Shown one piece after another: positions 12,397 to 24,356 of a DNA stretch of 64,000 nucleotides. Location of the stretch: the NCBI RefSeq assembly GCF_000003855.2, contig NW_003101675.1, forward strand, positions 780,096 to 844,095, read 5' to 3'. The position numbers and the translations under genes are program-made. Position 1 is the first letter of the stretch. Each line of letters starts with the position of its first letter. The notes beneath the pieces were generated by a model. The model made no database searches. It was not told the DNA's origin and saw only the letters and a program-made list of their open reading frames with translations. The stretch is from Blastomyces gilchristii SLH14081 (lineage: Eukaryota > Ascomycota > Eurotiomycetes > Onygenales > Ajellomycetaceae).

Positions 12397-15300
12397 ATTC
12401 AAATCACTTAATCTGATTATAAGTTTGAATCAGTCAAGCTCTATTAACAGACTGATATAATCTTATATACTTATACTGAGACTAACTCAATCTCACTCTC
12501 TGAGAGAAATTTCACATTATTCTCTAGAGTATATATATCTCTACTTTAACAGAAATTCAAGATTTCTGAACTTACTATATATTTTGATATAAGCTTTTTA
12601 ATTACTCTGTTATTACTACAGCCTCTACACATCTATATCTATTATAGAGATAGAGAGATTAAGATCAGAGCTTCTCTGAATTATAAGAGAAATATATTAT
12701 CTGAATTTCACAACTTTATCTGTACTCTTAAACAGAAATTTCATCTTAATCTGAGTTAGTTTAATACTTATGAGATATGAGTAATATATATTATTAATCT
12801 TCTTAAAGATATCTCTATGACTACTTGAGTTATTAAGAAGAGAGAGCTTGAGTGTATCAATACTATTATAACTTAAGAAGAATTCAAGAACTTTCTATTA
12901 AACTAAATCAAAGATTATCACAACTGTAGCTTCACAGCAGTATAGTAATTCAACTTATTATATTAATAAGATAATAAGAATTCTTTCAATTTCAATACAA
13001 GATTTGAAGAATATTGAGAGAAATTAACTAATAATTTGAATCAATTAAAGACACAGCTTTATCTTATAAAGCTGACTCACAAGATATAGATAATAATATC
13101 ACAGTATCAGAGTTTATCAATTAATTATACTGAGCTTATTAACTTAACTTCTCAGATTTATTTAAATAATTAATACTCTGAGAAAAAGATTAATAAAATC
13201 TCTTCTAAGTAATTAATAACAGAATTTAAACAGCACTGTAATAACTTCAGTATAAAGAAAATAAAGAAGAATTTCAAGTATTCTAATTCTTCACTCACTG
13301 TGAAGAAATATTAAAAAAAATTTAATAAAGATTTTTATTTTAACTACAGAGCTGATGATTACTATACTAGTAATTATAAGAAGCTAAAGAAGAGAAGAAA
13401 CTGAGAAGATATTTTTTTAAAGTTAACTTCTCTTCTGATAAATATATCTGTGAAAGATAAAGAAGAGAGAGAAATAAAGAATTAATAATTCTTATATCTC
13501 TGAGTTCATGTTATAATCACAATGTATATCTTATATAGAGAGATATCAGTGAGATATCTACTTAACTTCAGAGTAGATATTAACTTCATATTCTATTTCT
13601 TTTCTTTAATAAAGAATTGAAAGAAGATAGATCTGTCAGATTATATGAAATTTATCAATGAAATAAAGTATTATTATTTTAACATAATTCAAGTAAAGTG
13701 TATAATCACAGACTTAGAAGAAATCTTTAAGAAGAGCAGTCTGCTTCTTTATACTATTAATATTATAGATAAGAATGTTATTCTAAATCTTTTATAATTA
13801 AGAGAAAATAACTCTCTCATTGACTGAGTCACTCAGATGTGATAATATCATCTCACTAAGAAAAAGACAGTGATAGAGAAATCTGAAGAGTTTTATTAAA
13901 AGAATCTTAAGAAAAGAATAAAGTCAATATACTATATAGCAGATGACTGAAACTTGAGAATAAATAAAGAAGTTATCACTCTTGCTATAAAATTAGCAGC
14001 AGTATTCATTATTAAAGACAGATATATATAATATCTCTTTACAGACTATAAGAATGTCTTTTCAGAAAGAGAAGTAGTAAAGTTTTCTAATATTAAGATA
14101 TAATATAAGATTTATCTTGAAGATAATATAATAGTACTATACAGATCTCTTTATAACTTATCTATAAAGAAATTAAATATTCTATATAAATATCTTGAGA
14201 AAGTGCAATCAAAGAACTGAATACACTTATTAAAGAGTTCAGCAGAGATACTCATACTCTTTATACTCAGAAAGAATGATAGACTATATCTATATATAGA
14301 CTACAGAGATCTTAATAAGATGATAATTAAGAATTACTACTTATTATCATTAATTAATGAGATGATTGATTGATTATCTAAAGTAAAAGATATTCTCAAA
14401 GATTGATATACAGAATATTTATTATAGAATCAGAGTTAATAAAGATAATATTTAAAAAACAGCTTTTTATATTAAGTACAGTAATTTTAAATATCTTGTT
14501 TTATCTTTTAATCTTTATAATACTTCAGTCATCTTTCAGATCTATATAAATAAGATACTATAGAGTCTTGTTAATATCTTCTGCATAGTATACTTGAATA
14601 ACATTCTAATTCTCTTGAAAATGAAGAAAGAACATGATACTCATATTTAAGAAGTATTAAGTCACTTAAGACAGTATTAACTCTATACAAACACTGAAAA
14701 ATGCTTATTCTACCTGCAGGAGATTGATTTCTTGAATTATATTATTAAGATGAACAGCATTTCAATAAACAGAAGCTGAGTCTCTATTATTGAGAACTGA
14801 TCAGCATTGTGAATGTACTGCAAGATACAGATATTTCTAGAATTTATAAATTTCTACAGATAATTTATCTATATATATTTACAGATTACTGCCTCTCTTA
14901 CAGATCTGTTAAAGAGAAGTGTTAAAGACAGAAAAACTGAATCATTTACTCTCACTCAAAACATTATATGAGTATTTACAGAATTGAAACAAGCTTTTGC
15001 AGATATCATAATACTGAATCACTTTAATCTCAACTTACTCAGTCAGTGTGAGACTAATGTATTCAGAAATGAAATCTGTGAAATCTTTTCATAGTTAATA
15101 TCAGAGACTTTTCAATATTGAAAGAATCAGAGAATAATAAACTCTGAGAATATAGATAATAAAATATCTGTAAGAGAAGACTTTTTTACAGAGTTTATAA
15201 AATACTGTAAATGAAGATCAGTGACCTTCTTCTTCAAGAAGTTATCACTTATACAGAGAAGATATAATACTCATAATTAAGAGATATTAGTAATTATTGA

Positions 15301-15869
15301 ATTCTTTAAGATCTGATGATATTATCTTCAGAGTAGTAAATACTCAGTGTAAGTTTTCACTGATTATATAAATCTGTATTACTTCTTAATAATAAATAGC
15401 TTGACAGAATATTAAGTCAGATGAGTGAAGCTACTTTCAGAGTATAATTTCTATATCTAATACTATTCTGATTGACTTAACTCTGTCAATACACTGTTTA
15501 GATAATCTGATTATAATATTATTAATAAGAAGAAGAATTCTATAAAAGAATCTCTATCATCACTACAGAAGAAGCTAGCTGCAGAGAGTTAAGATTCTCT
15601 AAAGCATGAGAACAGTGCTGATAAGACAGCTGCATAACTCAGTATAGAAGATGAAAGAAAACCTGAGTTCTTACAGAGAACTAACACTGAAGATTATAAG
15701 CTTCTTATATTATATCTTACTATTATTGAATTGATAAAGAATGAAACAGTCTACAATCTTTTAATCTGACTACTTTTAAAATTCATTGATAAGTTATAGA
15801 AGAGAAACATCTCTACTACAGCTTAAATTCAGAAGTTAAAGAGAAAGGACCTGATTTAAACTTAAAGAG

Positions 15870-16040
15870 NNNNNNNNNNNNNNNNNNNNNNNNNNNNNNN
15901 NNNNNNNNNNNNNNNNNNNNNNNNNNNNNNNNNNNNNNNNNNNNNNNNNNNNNNNNNNNNNNNNNNNNNNNNNNNNNNNNNNNNNNNNNNNNNNNNNNNN
16001 NNNNNNNNNNNNNNNNNNNNNNNNNNNNNNNNNNNNNNNN
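15870..16040. other. assembly gap (171 N)
   Basis: Run of N inside Gypsy 2, between the RNase H/linker region and the integrase. Confidence 0.99.
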
Positions 16041-17084
16041 TTCAGACAGATGTTAAAGAGTATATTGAGACTTATAATATCTGTTAAAGAATAAAGATTC
16101 TGTGATATAAGTAATACAGTGAGTTGATACTACTGCCTGTTTCAAAGAGCTTATAATAGAATCTATTAATGAATTTCATAGTTGATCTGCTGAAGTTAAT
16201 AATAGTTAAACAATATAACTTAATTTTGATTATTATTAACTGCTTTATAAAGATAAATAAATATATCTCTACTTATAAAAAGATTAAAGTCTCTGAATTA
16301 ACTAATCTGTTTTTAAATATATCATTATTCATAATTATAATACTCTGAAATTATTAATAATAGATTAAGAATCTCTCTTCATCAGTAAATACTGATCAGT
16401 CTTTTACTATCATCTTATAATAAGATATCTTCTCAGTACTGTATTTCATCTGTAGACAGATAATCAGACTGAATATCAGAATCAGATATTAGAACAGTAT
16501 CTTTAAGTGTTCTATTTATATTATTAGAATGATTGATTTAAACATCTTTTAATTACTGAATTCATATATAATAATATAAAGAATGTAATCTTAAAGATAT
16601 CTTCTTTCTATACTTATTATGAATATAATTCTTCATTACTCAGTAACATTGTGAATAATGTTTTAAAGAAGAGAATAGACAGTCAGAATGTTAAACAGAT
16701 ATAGAGAATAGAGTATCTCTTAGTATCAGAAGTAAAAGTAAGATTGAAATTTTTAAATAAAATTTATAAGAAGATAGTGAAAAGTATTCACTACACTTAG
16801 AAGTAGTAGATAGAATACTATAATTAAAAACATCTTTTAATAAAGTTCTTAATAGAGAATTAAGTGCTACTTTCAGTAAAGAATGTCAAGATAATGAGAC
16901 TGTGTAAGAAGCTCAGTGAGTGATAACTAGAATCTTTCTCAGTAATAAGAGTGATAAGTAAGCAGATATATAAGTTAAAATTACTCTCAGAATTAAAATT
17001 AATTTATTCTATTTTTCACATTTTCTACTTAGAGCTCTATAAGCAACATCTCAGAGTGAAGTCATCTTAGTCAGATAATATCAA

Positions 17085-17235
17085 GATTGAGAGTGATACT
17101 AAATATCTTATGAAGAAAATATTGAATAAGTGAACATATTATAATAAGCTTTAATATCTTATTAAATGAGAAAATTATTCATTATCAGAGAATTCATGAA
17201 AACTGCTTAAGTATTTGAAAAATGCTGAGAAAGAG
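17085..17235 (+). pseudogene. chromodomain remnant of Gypsy 2 integrase
   Basis: The conceptual frame gives KYLMKKILNK, then stop, TYYNKL, stop, YLIK, stop, ENYSLSENS, stop, KLLKYLKNAEK. This fits the chromodomain consensus of fungal chromoviruses (YxVexIL, LQYLVKW, GY..ENTWEP, L.NA). The stops fall where tryptophan (TGG to TGA) or glutamine (CAA to TAA) is expected. In active relatives this domain targets integration to modified histones; here it is dead. Confidence 0.75.
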
Positions 17236-18116
17236 ATTGTAAGCTATAAGACAGCTAGTAGAGACTATCTTATTACATATCAGAGATATTGAGTAAGAAA
17301 TACTACTTAAGACTTCTTATTTTTCTTAAAGAGTTTTTTAGAGATAATTTTACAGTGATAAGTCAGTATCTTGTAAACTCTGTAACACTCTTCTTCTATT
17401 TTCTCTCAAAGAATTTTTAGAAGTTTAATAAGACTACACAAGTGTAAAATTCCTGAAGCAGTTAATAAGAAAAGAATGAAATATTTGAAATTAATAAAGA
17501 TTAATATTATTAACTCACAGACTGCTACTATTCTAATAGAGCTGCAGTCTGCTGAAAAAGTAAAAAGAAGAATTAGAGTCTACTCATTAATACTCACATT
17601 TCTATCAAACTCATTCTTCACTATTAAAGTCTTCAGTACTGATATCTTTATCTGCTGAGAAGTTAACACTACAGCACTATAGAAGAGTATGAGAAATATA
17701 TAAAGTTATTAACTTATCAATTTATAAAGTATCTCAGTCATCTGCTTTAATTAAAGTGAGATTCTCTTTAATCAGTAATTTATCTCTACAGCACTTTTAA
17801 CAGTAGTATCAGCTAACTTCTTCTTAGAATCAGTCATTCTGAGATGTTTTTTTATCTCAGAGATCTATACTTTCATCTTCTTTTACAGATAAGTAAGAGA
17901 GATCTTCTCAGTCTTGATAGAATCTGTCAATACTTAAAGCTTCAAGACTCTCACTCTGTACTGCTTGAGCATCTGAGCTTCTTATCAGAACTAACACAAC
18001 ATCTTCTTATAGAATAGATAATACTTACAGAGAGATAGAAGTCATTGTTACAGATATAATAAAAAATAATAGAAGTGAGAGAAGAGATAGATGTATAAAA
18101 TCCTCTCTTTCTTCAG

Positions 18117-18605
18117 CTACTTAATGCAGTGCAGATACATAGCAGTGTCAGTTAGAGACTGCATCAGAGCCTTCTTATAGAGAGAAGATAAAGAAATTAT
18201 AAGACTCTGCAGACTCAACTCAGCAGCATTCTGAGCAGGACTTGAGTGTGTCACAGAAGAGAAACTATGAATTGAGCTTCTCAGAGTTATTATCTTCAGA
18301 ATCAAGCTTTCTCTGAGATTCTCTTCAAATGATCACACAAGGTCATATATCACTGTGTTAACTGAAGAGAGAGACAGTGTTATAATGACAGTGAGAAGAG
18401 TAGAGAAAGAACTAAACACAGACAAATTAATCAGCAGAAGAGATGACATCTCACTGCAAGATATAGTGACTATCATCACAGCTGTCAGAGAAGTAGAAGA
18501 AGAAGAAGAAGATATAATAATAAGAGCAGTGCTTCTGTAGTCTGTTAACATCACTGTCTTCACCTTCAACCAGGCTTTCTTGACAGTCACAGAGGTCTCA
18601 GCCAC
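18117..18605 (-). other. antisense open frame in Gypsy 2 3' region
   Basis: On the minus strand one frame runs from an ATG at 18605 to 18117 with a single internal TGA at about 18333, at a position where TGG would be expected by analogy with the rest of the element. It would give ~163 residues: MAETSVTVKKAW at the start, a Ser/Thr-rich middle, no recognised domain. The plus strand of the same stretch encodes a very acidic peptide (EEEEEDIII). It may be a lost accessory protein of the element, or simply the shadow of the acidic plus-strand sequence. Function unknown. Confidence 0.35.
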
Positions 18606-19089
18606 ATCATGAAGACATTTATTACTTACTAGAAAATGTCAGAATAAGTCTCTTATTATCTTACAGAGACAATGCTTTCATATACTTACTATTAAAGATG
18701 AAAGAAGAGAGAGAAAATTATGTTATAAAAAGAGAGAATCTTTTCAAAAAATTCTGTCACTACTGTTAGCTTTGTCTCTAAAATATATCACTTTTGTAGA
18801 GAATTTTATACATGAAATGAAATATGATAGAAGAACTGCAAGTCACTTATTAACTATGTTTTTCATATTTCAAATTGATATATAAGAAACTCACTTATCA
18901 CATGTTTAATTTGAACAGAGATGAGAAAAGAAAGATCTACATAGTTAGTAGAAAAACTCATCTATTTCTTTATATTATATACAGTACATGCACTGTTAAT
19001 CAGTTAATAACTATTGCTATATAATAAAGATAACTTCTAATCTGATAATCTTAAAAGCATCAAAACTATACTTTTAAAGAGAAGAGTAT

Positions 19090-19622
19090 TATCACACTTT
19101 CAACTATGCTAAGATCTTATTACAGTTTAACACAGCTTATCAATTTTATAAGAATAATTTTATCTCATTTAAACTGGTTTTCAACCACTCTATGACATTA
19201 TTTAAATATATTGTAGAAAGATCTGATTAATGAATATAAGAACTCTGCTTCTATATAAGATCAGCAGATTACTCTTTCTTAATAGTAAGACACTGCTGAG
19301 GTATCACTCTGACTATTCTTATTTATGAAATAAGAGAAGAGTATTCACTCATTATCTATATAGAATAGCTAGATGCTGACTTCTTATTAAAGAAGTCAGT
19401 GATTCATTTTTCTTCTACTGAAAGATATATAAGAGTTACTGTATTTCTTATACAATCTTCTTAGTATACTAAGTACTGTATCTGTGATATTCTTATAATA
19501 ACTTTGTAGCTCATGAGCTCACTATTTAAGCAAGATAGTTAAGCTTACTTATACAGCTTCTTAAATAACTATCTCTACATAACACTGCTAACTAGTCACT
19601 GCTTCAGTTCTGTTATATTACA
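19090..19622 (+). repeat. 3' LTR of Gypsy 2
   Basis: Starts TATCACACTTTC (TG to TA and CpG to CpA compared with the 5' LTR), ends TTACA and is followed by ATTAT. Fully mutated over the same first 100 bp that is preserved in the 5' LTR. Confidence 0.92.
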
Positions 19623-19857
19623 ATTATTATCACAGTCTTTACAGTCTCTATCACTTTCTTTCTCTATTACTCTTTTTCACTCTGTATTACTTCTTTTATT
19701 TCTTTCACTTTTTACTCTCTACTCTCTACTCTCTATCTTCTCTACTATTATTATCATCTCTACTGCCTCTATCACTGTCTTTTTCTATTACTTTTTATTA
19801 CTATTACTCTCTCTCTCTATCACTCTCTTTCATTCTGTATCAGCTTTATTATCTCTT

Positions 19858-20180
19858 CATCTTAGTGACTGAATAATTAATACAGTTATCTGATAATGTC
19901 TTGACATGAGAAATTAAAACATGTAAGTTCAAACTTAAGCATCTGTAAATTACTTTAATAAATCACTCTATGTTTCTAAGCTGAGAAGATATTATTACAT
20001 GTATTTAATTATTACTTTTTTGTATTTTTCTATTTTCTTATTATCTTAATATAATCTCAATACCTGTATTTTCTTCTGTATAATTAACACTTAATCTGTA
20101 TTTAATATTATGTAAGAACTCATTATTAGCTCTGCTTATATATAAGTATAATGAAAGAATAATAATAATAATAATAATCT
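19858..20180 (+). mobile_element. SINE copy F, mutated and internally deleted
   Basis: Plus-strand SINE inside the pyrimidine tract, flanked by attatctctt (19848-19857 and 20181-20190) and ending in (AAT)n. The head is badly mutated (ttagtgactgaataattaa for cggtggccgaatggttaa). About 60 bp just after the box B region is missing compared with intact copies. Confidence 0.85.
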
Positions 20181-20413
20181 ATTATCTCTTTTACTTCTTT
20201 CACTTCTTTTACTCTTTAATTTCTTTACTATCTCTACTACTCTCTCTTTCTATTACTCTCTTTCACTCTATATCATCTCTATTACTATTATCAGATTTAG
20301 AAAAAAGTATAAGAAATGTAAATACTGTAGAGAATGTATAAAAAGAGTAGAATAAAAAAAAAAAGATTTAAAGATTAATCTGAGCTGTATAAATCAGAGT
20401 ATTCAAAATATTT

Positions 20414-20990
20414 TTAATAGAATGTATATAATGTCACATTACAATGTTTTTTACATAGAAAAGTTGATTTTTCTATAATAAAGTATATTAATAAATGTAT
20501 AGATTGTAATAAATGTAGAGAAGAGAATAAAAAATGTAAAAATAGTAAAGAATATTTATAAAGAAAAGAATAAAGATTAATATTATATAGACTATGAAGT
20601 CTGTTCATGAATTTAATAAAAAATATATAATATTATATAAGATTATATTACAGAGTATTTTACTCAGAAAAGTTGATTTTTCTATAATATATAGAGAGAT
20701 TTTGATAGAATATATGTAATATCATATTACAATGTTTTTTACATGAAAAAGTTAATTTTTCTATAATAAATAGAGTATATTAATGAATGTGTAGATTGTA
20801 ATAAATATAGAGAAGAAATGTAAATATAGTAGAGAATATCTGTAAAGAAAAGAATAAAGATTAATATTATATAGATTACAGAGTCTATTTATAAATTTAA
20901 TAAAGTATATGTAATATTATATAAGATTATATTACAGAGTATTTTACTCAGAAAAGTTAGTTTTTCTATAATATATAGAGTGATTACTTC
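20414..20990. repeat. tandem repeat with ~286-bp unit and recurring hairpins
   Basis: Two units about 286 bp apart share the words tattacaatgttttttacat, tattaataaatgt and ttatattacagagtattttactc. Each unit contains two copies of a short hairpin, AGAAAA-GTTGAT-TTTTCT or a close variant, at 20457-20474, 20666-20683, about 20745-20762 and 20950-20967. A partial further unit may precede it (20300-20413). 20990-21640 to the right is very AT-rich and unassigned. No protein seen. Confidence 0.7.
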
Positions 20991-21659
20991 GAGATATAAA
21001 GTTCTATTATATATATATTTTAAGCTTTTTTTATCAAAACTTCTATAAAATATATATTATAAAGTATTTTATTACAGAGAGAAATATATTAATTGAGTAT
21101 TAAATCTGAAACTTTTAAATATAAAATTAATATTAACTCTCTACTTTAAGCTTTATGAAATTAAAAATAAAGAATTGATAGTACTGATTATAATAGACCT
21201 GATTACTAGTCTTACTAACTTATATTTAAGCTCAATAGTATCTTTTTCAGACTAGTTAATACATTCTGACTGATCAAGAATTGAGATATTATTATACTGT
21301 ATTTTTTATAAATGTAATAGCAATCACGCATAGCTTGTATTAAACTGTTAAACTGTAAAATTGCAAGATCACTGAGTAGATGTTTTCACTCTTTATAGAA
21401 GTCTTTCAATTTTGATTATTATAATAGATATATTGCTTATAAAAAACAAAGTTTTTCTAAGTCTCTTTAAAAATTAGTACAATACTATAAAAAATTCAAA
21501 GTATTCATGATTTCTCTAAAATTATTTAGTTATTATTTAAATATATCTATCTTATTTTATCTTAAATTTATATGTATTAATTTTTTTTTTTTACTATATT
21601 TTATTATACTTATTATACTAGTAAGTTAGTAACTACATTTCTGCTTTCTGAACTTGTAA

Positions 21660-22040
21660 GAAGTATGTCTGCTTTCTAACGCCTCTTTCATGACATACTC
21701 TCGATGAGTCTCTCACCGTCACATCCCTTCCCTTTCAGTTTCATCTGCTTACGGAGCACGATGCGCACTGTATTAGCATATTTGTACGGATTCCGCGGGG
21801 TAAAGAGCTCAACACGGCGACAAAAGGACTGGCGCCATGACCGAAAAGGAAACAACACATTTTCCATTAGCAATAGTGCGAAACTAACGACCAAACTAGC
21901 CGAAAACTTGCATTAGCGGTCAATCAAACTGTGAACTATTCAACGTCATTGCTTCACACGAGATGGAGCAATCACACTGCAAGCAGCGTAAACGCTAAGC
22001 GGGTTTGTTGAGTTGCATATTTCGCCTCTCAGAGTCTCAG
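21660..22040. other. left edge of the GC-normal island, no gene supported
   Basis: Composition changes abruptly to normal with many CpG. Only short open frames are present, none with a recognisable domain or convincing start, so I call none. The stretch ends at the split TIR element. Confidence 0.5.
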
Positions 22041-22168
22041 TACAGAGGTCAGTGCGAAAAGTTTTGTCTCACACTAATAATTTATCTGAAATATGATTAC
22101 TAGTGTATTTAATCTCCAGGCCCTGGGATTGAAGTCTCTATAAGCCCTCTGAAACTCCCTATCCTTTA

Positions 22169-24143
22169 ACCGTGCCATGCTTACTCACTCTCTGTAGTGA
22201 GTGTGCCACGGCATATGAAAAACCACACTGTAAAGAAAATATTTTGAATATAGTAATCTTTAAAAATTAATTAATAATCATTACTACATCTATCTATAAT
22301 ATAAAGATTATCTATATACTTATTAGAAGGTGTAGAATTCACTGTAAGTTAAAATTCTATAAAATTATCTTATTATAATTGAGTGACTGTAGATTTTATA
22401 AATTTGATTTTAATTAATTAAAGAGTTTTATTAAATATCTTTTTCATCTCATCTACTCTACAGATTGTGATCTTATAATTAACATTCTTAATAGTAAGAA
22501 CTTTATCTACTTGCATTTATCTGTAGAAGAATTTAATAATCTAATATCTATTTATTTAATAATAATCTGTAAGTTCATTCTCACAGTGTATATTCAATTT
22601 CATCTAGATTATGCTACTCTTGAAGATCTTGTTCAACTGTTTTATTAAATCAGATATAAGAGTATTCTTTATATCTTCTAAGATCTTAACTGCTGTATTA
22701 ATTTAGTAATATAGTATTACAACTATCTCTGAAAAGATTAATTGTAAGAAGATAGTTAATAATTAATCTGCAGATAATGAGATAAAGTGATTATATACAT
22801 TATTATCATTATTATATATGTTAAGATCTGAGACATTATCAATGATAAGAGGTCTTAATTAATTAAGAATTATATTATAATTAACTGAATACATTTCACA
22901 GTTAGTAAAGCTAGCTCTCATAGTATCAGATTTAAATACTTACAGTCAAACACTCTTCAGATTAGTAAGAAATTATCTATTATTATACTACTTATATTTA
23001 TAGCAGATAGTTTTATTAACTGTCTTTATATAATAATACTTATACTGCTGAAAAGATATATTATTAAGAGATTGTAGAATATAACTTATATAAGATAAGA
23101 ATCTGAATAGAATAATCTTATAAAGATTATAATATTGAATAAATTCTTCTATGAGATAAGAATCATGATTATTCATTAATAATAGTTAATAACTGCTTAT
23201 TTAACACTTTTTTATTATCTTATTAAACTGCTTAATTCATTCAAATTCAATCTTATCATTTATAAAGCCAGACTCAGATACAGTAATAATATAGTTATCA
23301 GATAAGTTAAAGTATATATATTAATTCTCTAGATAAACTTTTAATTTTATTATAATCAATGAATTTAATACTATATTATCTGTATTAATATACTTTATCA
23401 CTGTTATTAATCTGCAGAAGTATAATAACTGTATAATGAAATTTATATCTCTAAAGATAATTATAATATACTGTTTATATTCTTCTTCTTCTTAAAATTT
23501 AATCTTATTAAAGTTATAGATATTACAGTGAAAAAATTAATATTAATTAAAGATAGCTTTATATTAATTAAATTAATTAATAATAAAGCTTATATTCTTA
23601 TAAGATACTTATTTTAAATTTATAAGTTTTTACTTAACTTATTTATAATCTGATAGATATTTAATAAATTAATATATTTATATCTTACTTACTATAAGAG
23701 ATGCAGTCTCTGAATCTGTATAATACTGTCTTAATATACAGTTCACAGCAGCTTTGATATACTTGATAATAAGTGAGTAAAAATTAATATTTAATTGATA
23801 AATTCATATCTTAATTATCTCTTTCTGACTGTCATTCAATACTTGATTCAGTGAAATTCTCATAGTTCTTGATTTCTTCTCATTGATTCTCTCATGTAAG
23901 ATAATATATGAGACTTTGAATTCTTATAACAGAGATGTGATTTTTAATTTTAAATTGCTTTTATATGTATTAACAGCTCTTTGCAACTGCTTCTTAGTGT
24001 AATTAGAAGATTTAGACATGATTATAATTAATAATAATTATTTAAAGATGAAGAATGAAGATATTGAAAATATTTTCTATATGATGTGGTTTTCTGTACA
24101 CTGTGGCACACTCACTACAGAGAGTGAGTAAGCATGGCACGGT
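22169..24143 (-). mobile_element. pogo/Fot1-family DNA transposon (Tc1/mariner superfamily)
   Basis: A 1975-bp element with long terminal inverted repeats of about 85 bp, beginning ACCGTGCCATGC and containing an identical 43-bp outer block at both ends, flanked by TA (22167-22168 and 24144-24145). The outer 45 bp of each repeat keeps its CpG, while the interior is heavily AT-mutated. The interior encodes a decayed transposase on the minus strand. Alternatively the site could be read as TTAA with ends CCGTGCC, but the protein fits the TA-using pogo/Fot1 group. Confidence 0.9.
22450..24018 (-). pseudogene. Fot1/pogo-like transposase, inactivated
   Basis: Starts at ATG 24018 with MSKSSNYTKKQLQRAVNTYK, followed by a psq/CENP-B-type helix-turn-helix pattern (VSYIILHERI), then a second DNA-binding region ending LIVSKI (VSKxW in the family). 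The DDE_1 superfamily end is clear at 23176-22990: NNHDSYLIEEFIQYYNLYKI resembles the usual DGHxSHxTxEFxxYCxxNxI, and LSYISYILQSLNNISF resembles LPPHSSHxLQPLDVxxF. The aspartates and histidines are changed (D to N, H to Y), as C-to-T mutation predicts. Multiple stops. It would have cut and pasted the surrounding element. Confidence 0.85.
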
Positions 24144-24150
24144 TAATAAT

Positions 24151-24260
24151 TGTAGGATAGTTGAAGGTTGTATTGATAGATCTATCTACAAGAACATAAT
24201 ATAGTGGTGGGTCACGTGATCTAGTGGGATCGCTAACCGCAACGGCCGTAAGGGCCAACA
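24151..24260 (-). mobile_element. solo LTR of the Copia family
   Basis: A 110-bp sequence reading TGTTGGCCCTTACGGCC...CTATCCTACA on the minus strand, nearly identical to the two LTRs of the Copia element at 43653-56995. It is flanked by the 5-bp duplication ATAAT (24146-24150 and 24261-24265). No internal Copia sequence adjoins it, so the element was probably lost by LTR-LTR recombination. CpG-rich and little mutated. Confidence 0.92.
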
Positions 24261-24356
24261 ATAATTAAGAGATGGAATGGCAATACTTAATGCTAGTATC
24301 AGCATTTCAGTTTAAATTCTTAGCGCAAGTCAAAACTTTTCGCAGGAGCCTCCGTA

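Larger units (their letters stand above)
11864..19622 (+). mobile_element. Gypsy retrotransposon 2 (chromodomain type), full-length but inactive
   Basis: Plus-strand element of 7759 bp with 533-bp LTRs (11864-12396 and 19090-19622) and the 5-bp target duplication ATTAT on both sides. gag-like sequence occupies about 12500-13500. Reverse transcriptase at about 14246-14770 parallels Gypsy 1 but carries an extra base near 14386. A 171-bp gap (15870-16040) interrupts the connection to the integrase, which follows at about 16060-16900. A chromodomain lies at 17085-17235. Stops are mainly TGA at tryptophan positions. The region 17240-18620 after the chromodomain, including an antisense open frame, is absent from Gypsy 1. 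Confidence 0.93.
11723..20290. repeat. pyrimidine-rich minisatellite, split by Gypsy 2 and a SINE
   Basis: Three stretches on the plus strand (11723-11863, 19628-19857, 20181-20290) are composed of imperfect ctctat/cactctct/ttactctctttcactctgtat words with almost no purine runs. They form one tract once Gypsy 2 (11864-19622, duplication ATTAT) and SINE F (19858-20180, duplication attatctctt) are removed. No coding function is evident. Confidence 0.75.
22043..24354. mobile_element. short TIR element (~215 bp), split by pogo/Fot1 and a Copia LTR
   Basis: Left end cagaggtcagtgcgaaaagttttg (22043 onward) and right end caaaacttttcgcaggagcctccg (ending 24354) are imperfect inverted repeats of ~24 bp, each flanked by TA (22041-22042 and 24355-24356). 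Removing the pogo element and the solo LTR leaves about 126 plus 89 bp. The TA target site and small size suggest a non-autonomous Tc1/mariner-like element. The core words tgcgaaaagttttg and its complement are exact. Confidence 0.6.

Noticed and set aside
21688..21916. Overlapping 68- and 70-codon frames at the island's left edge
   Set aside because: No recognisable family and both strands equally open; not enough support for a gene.
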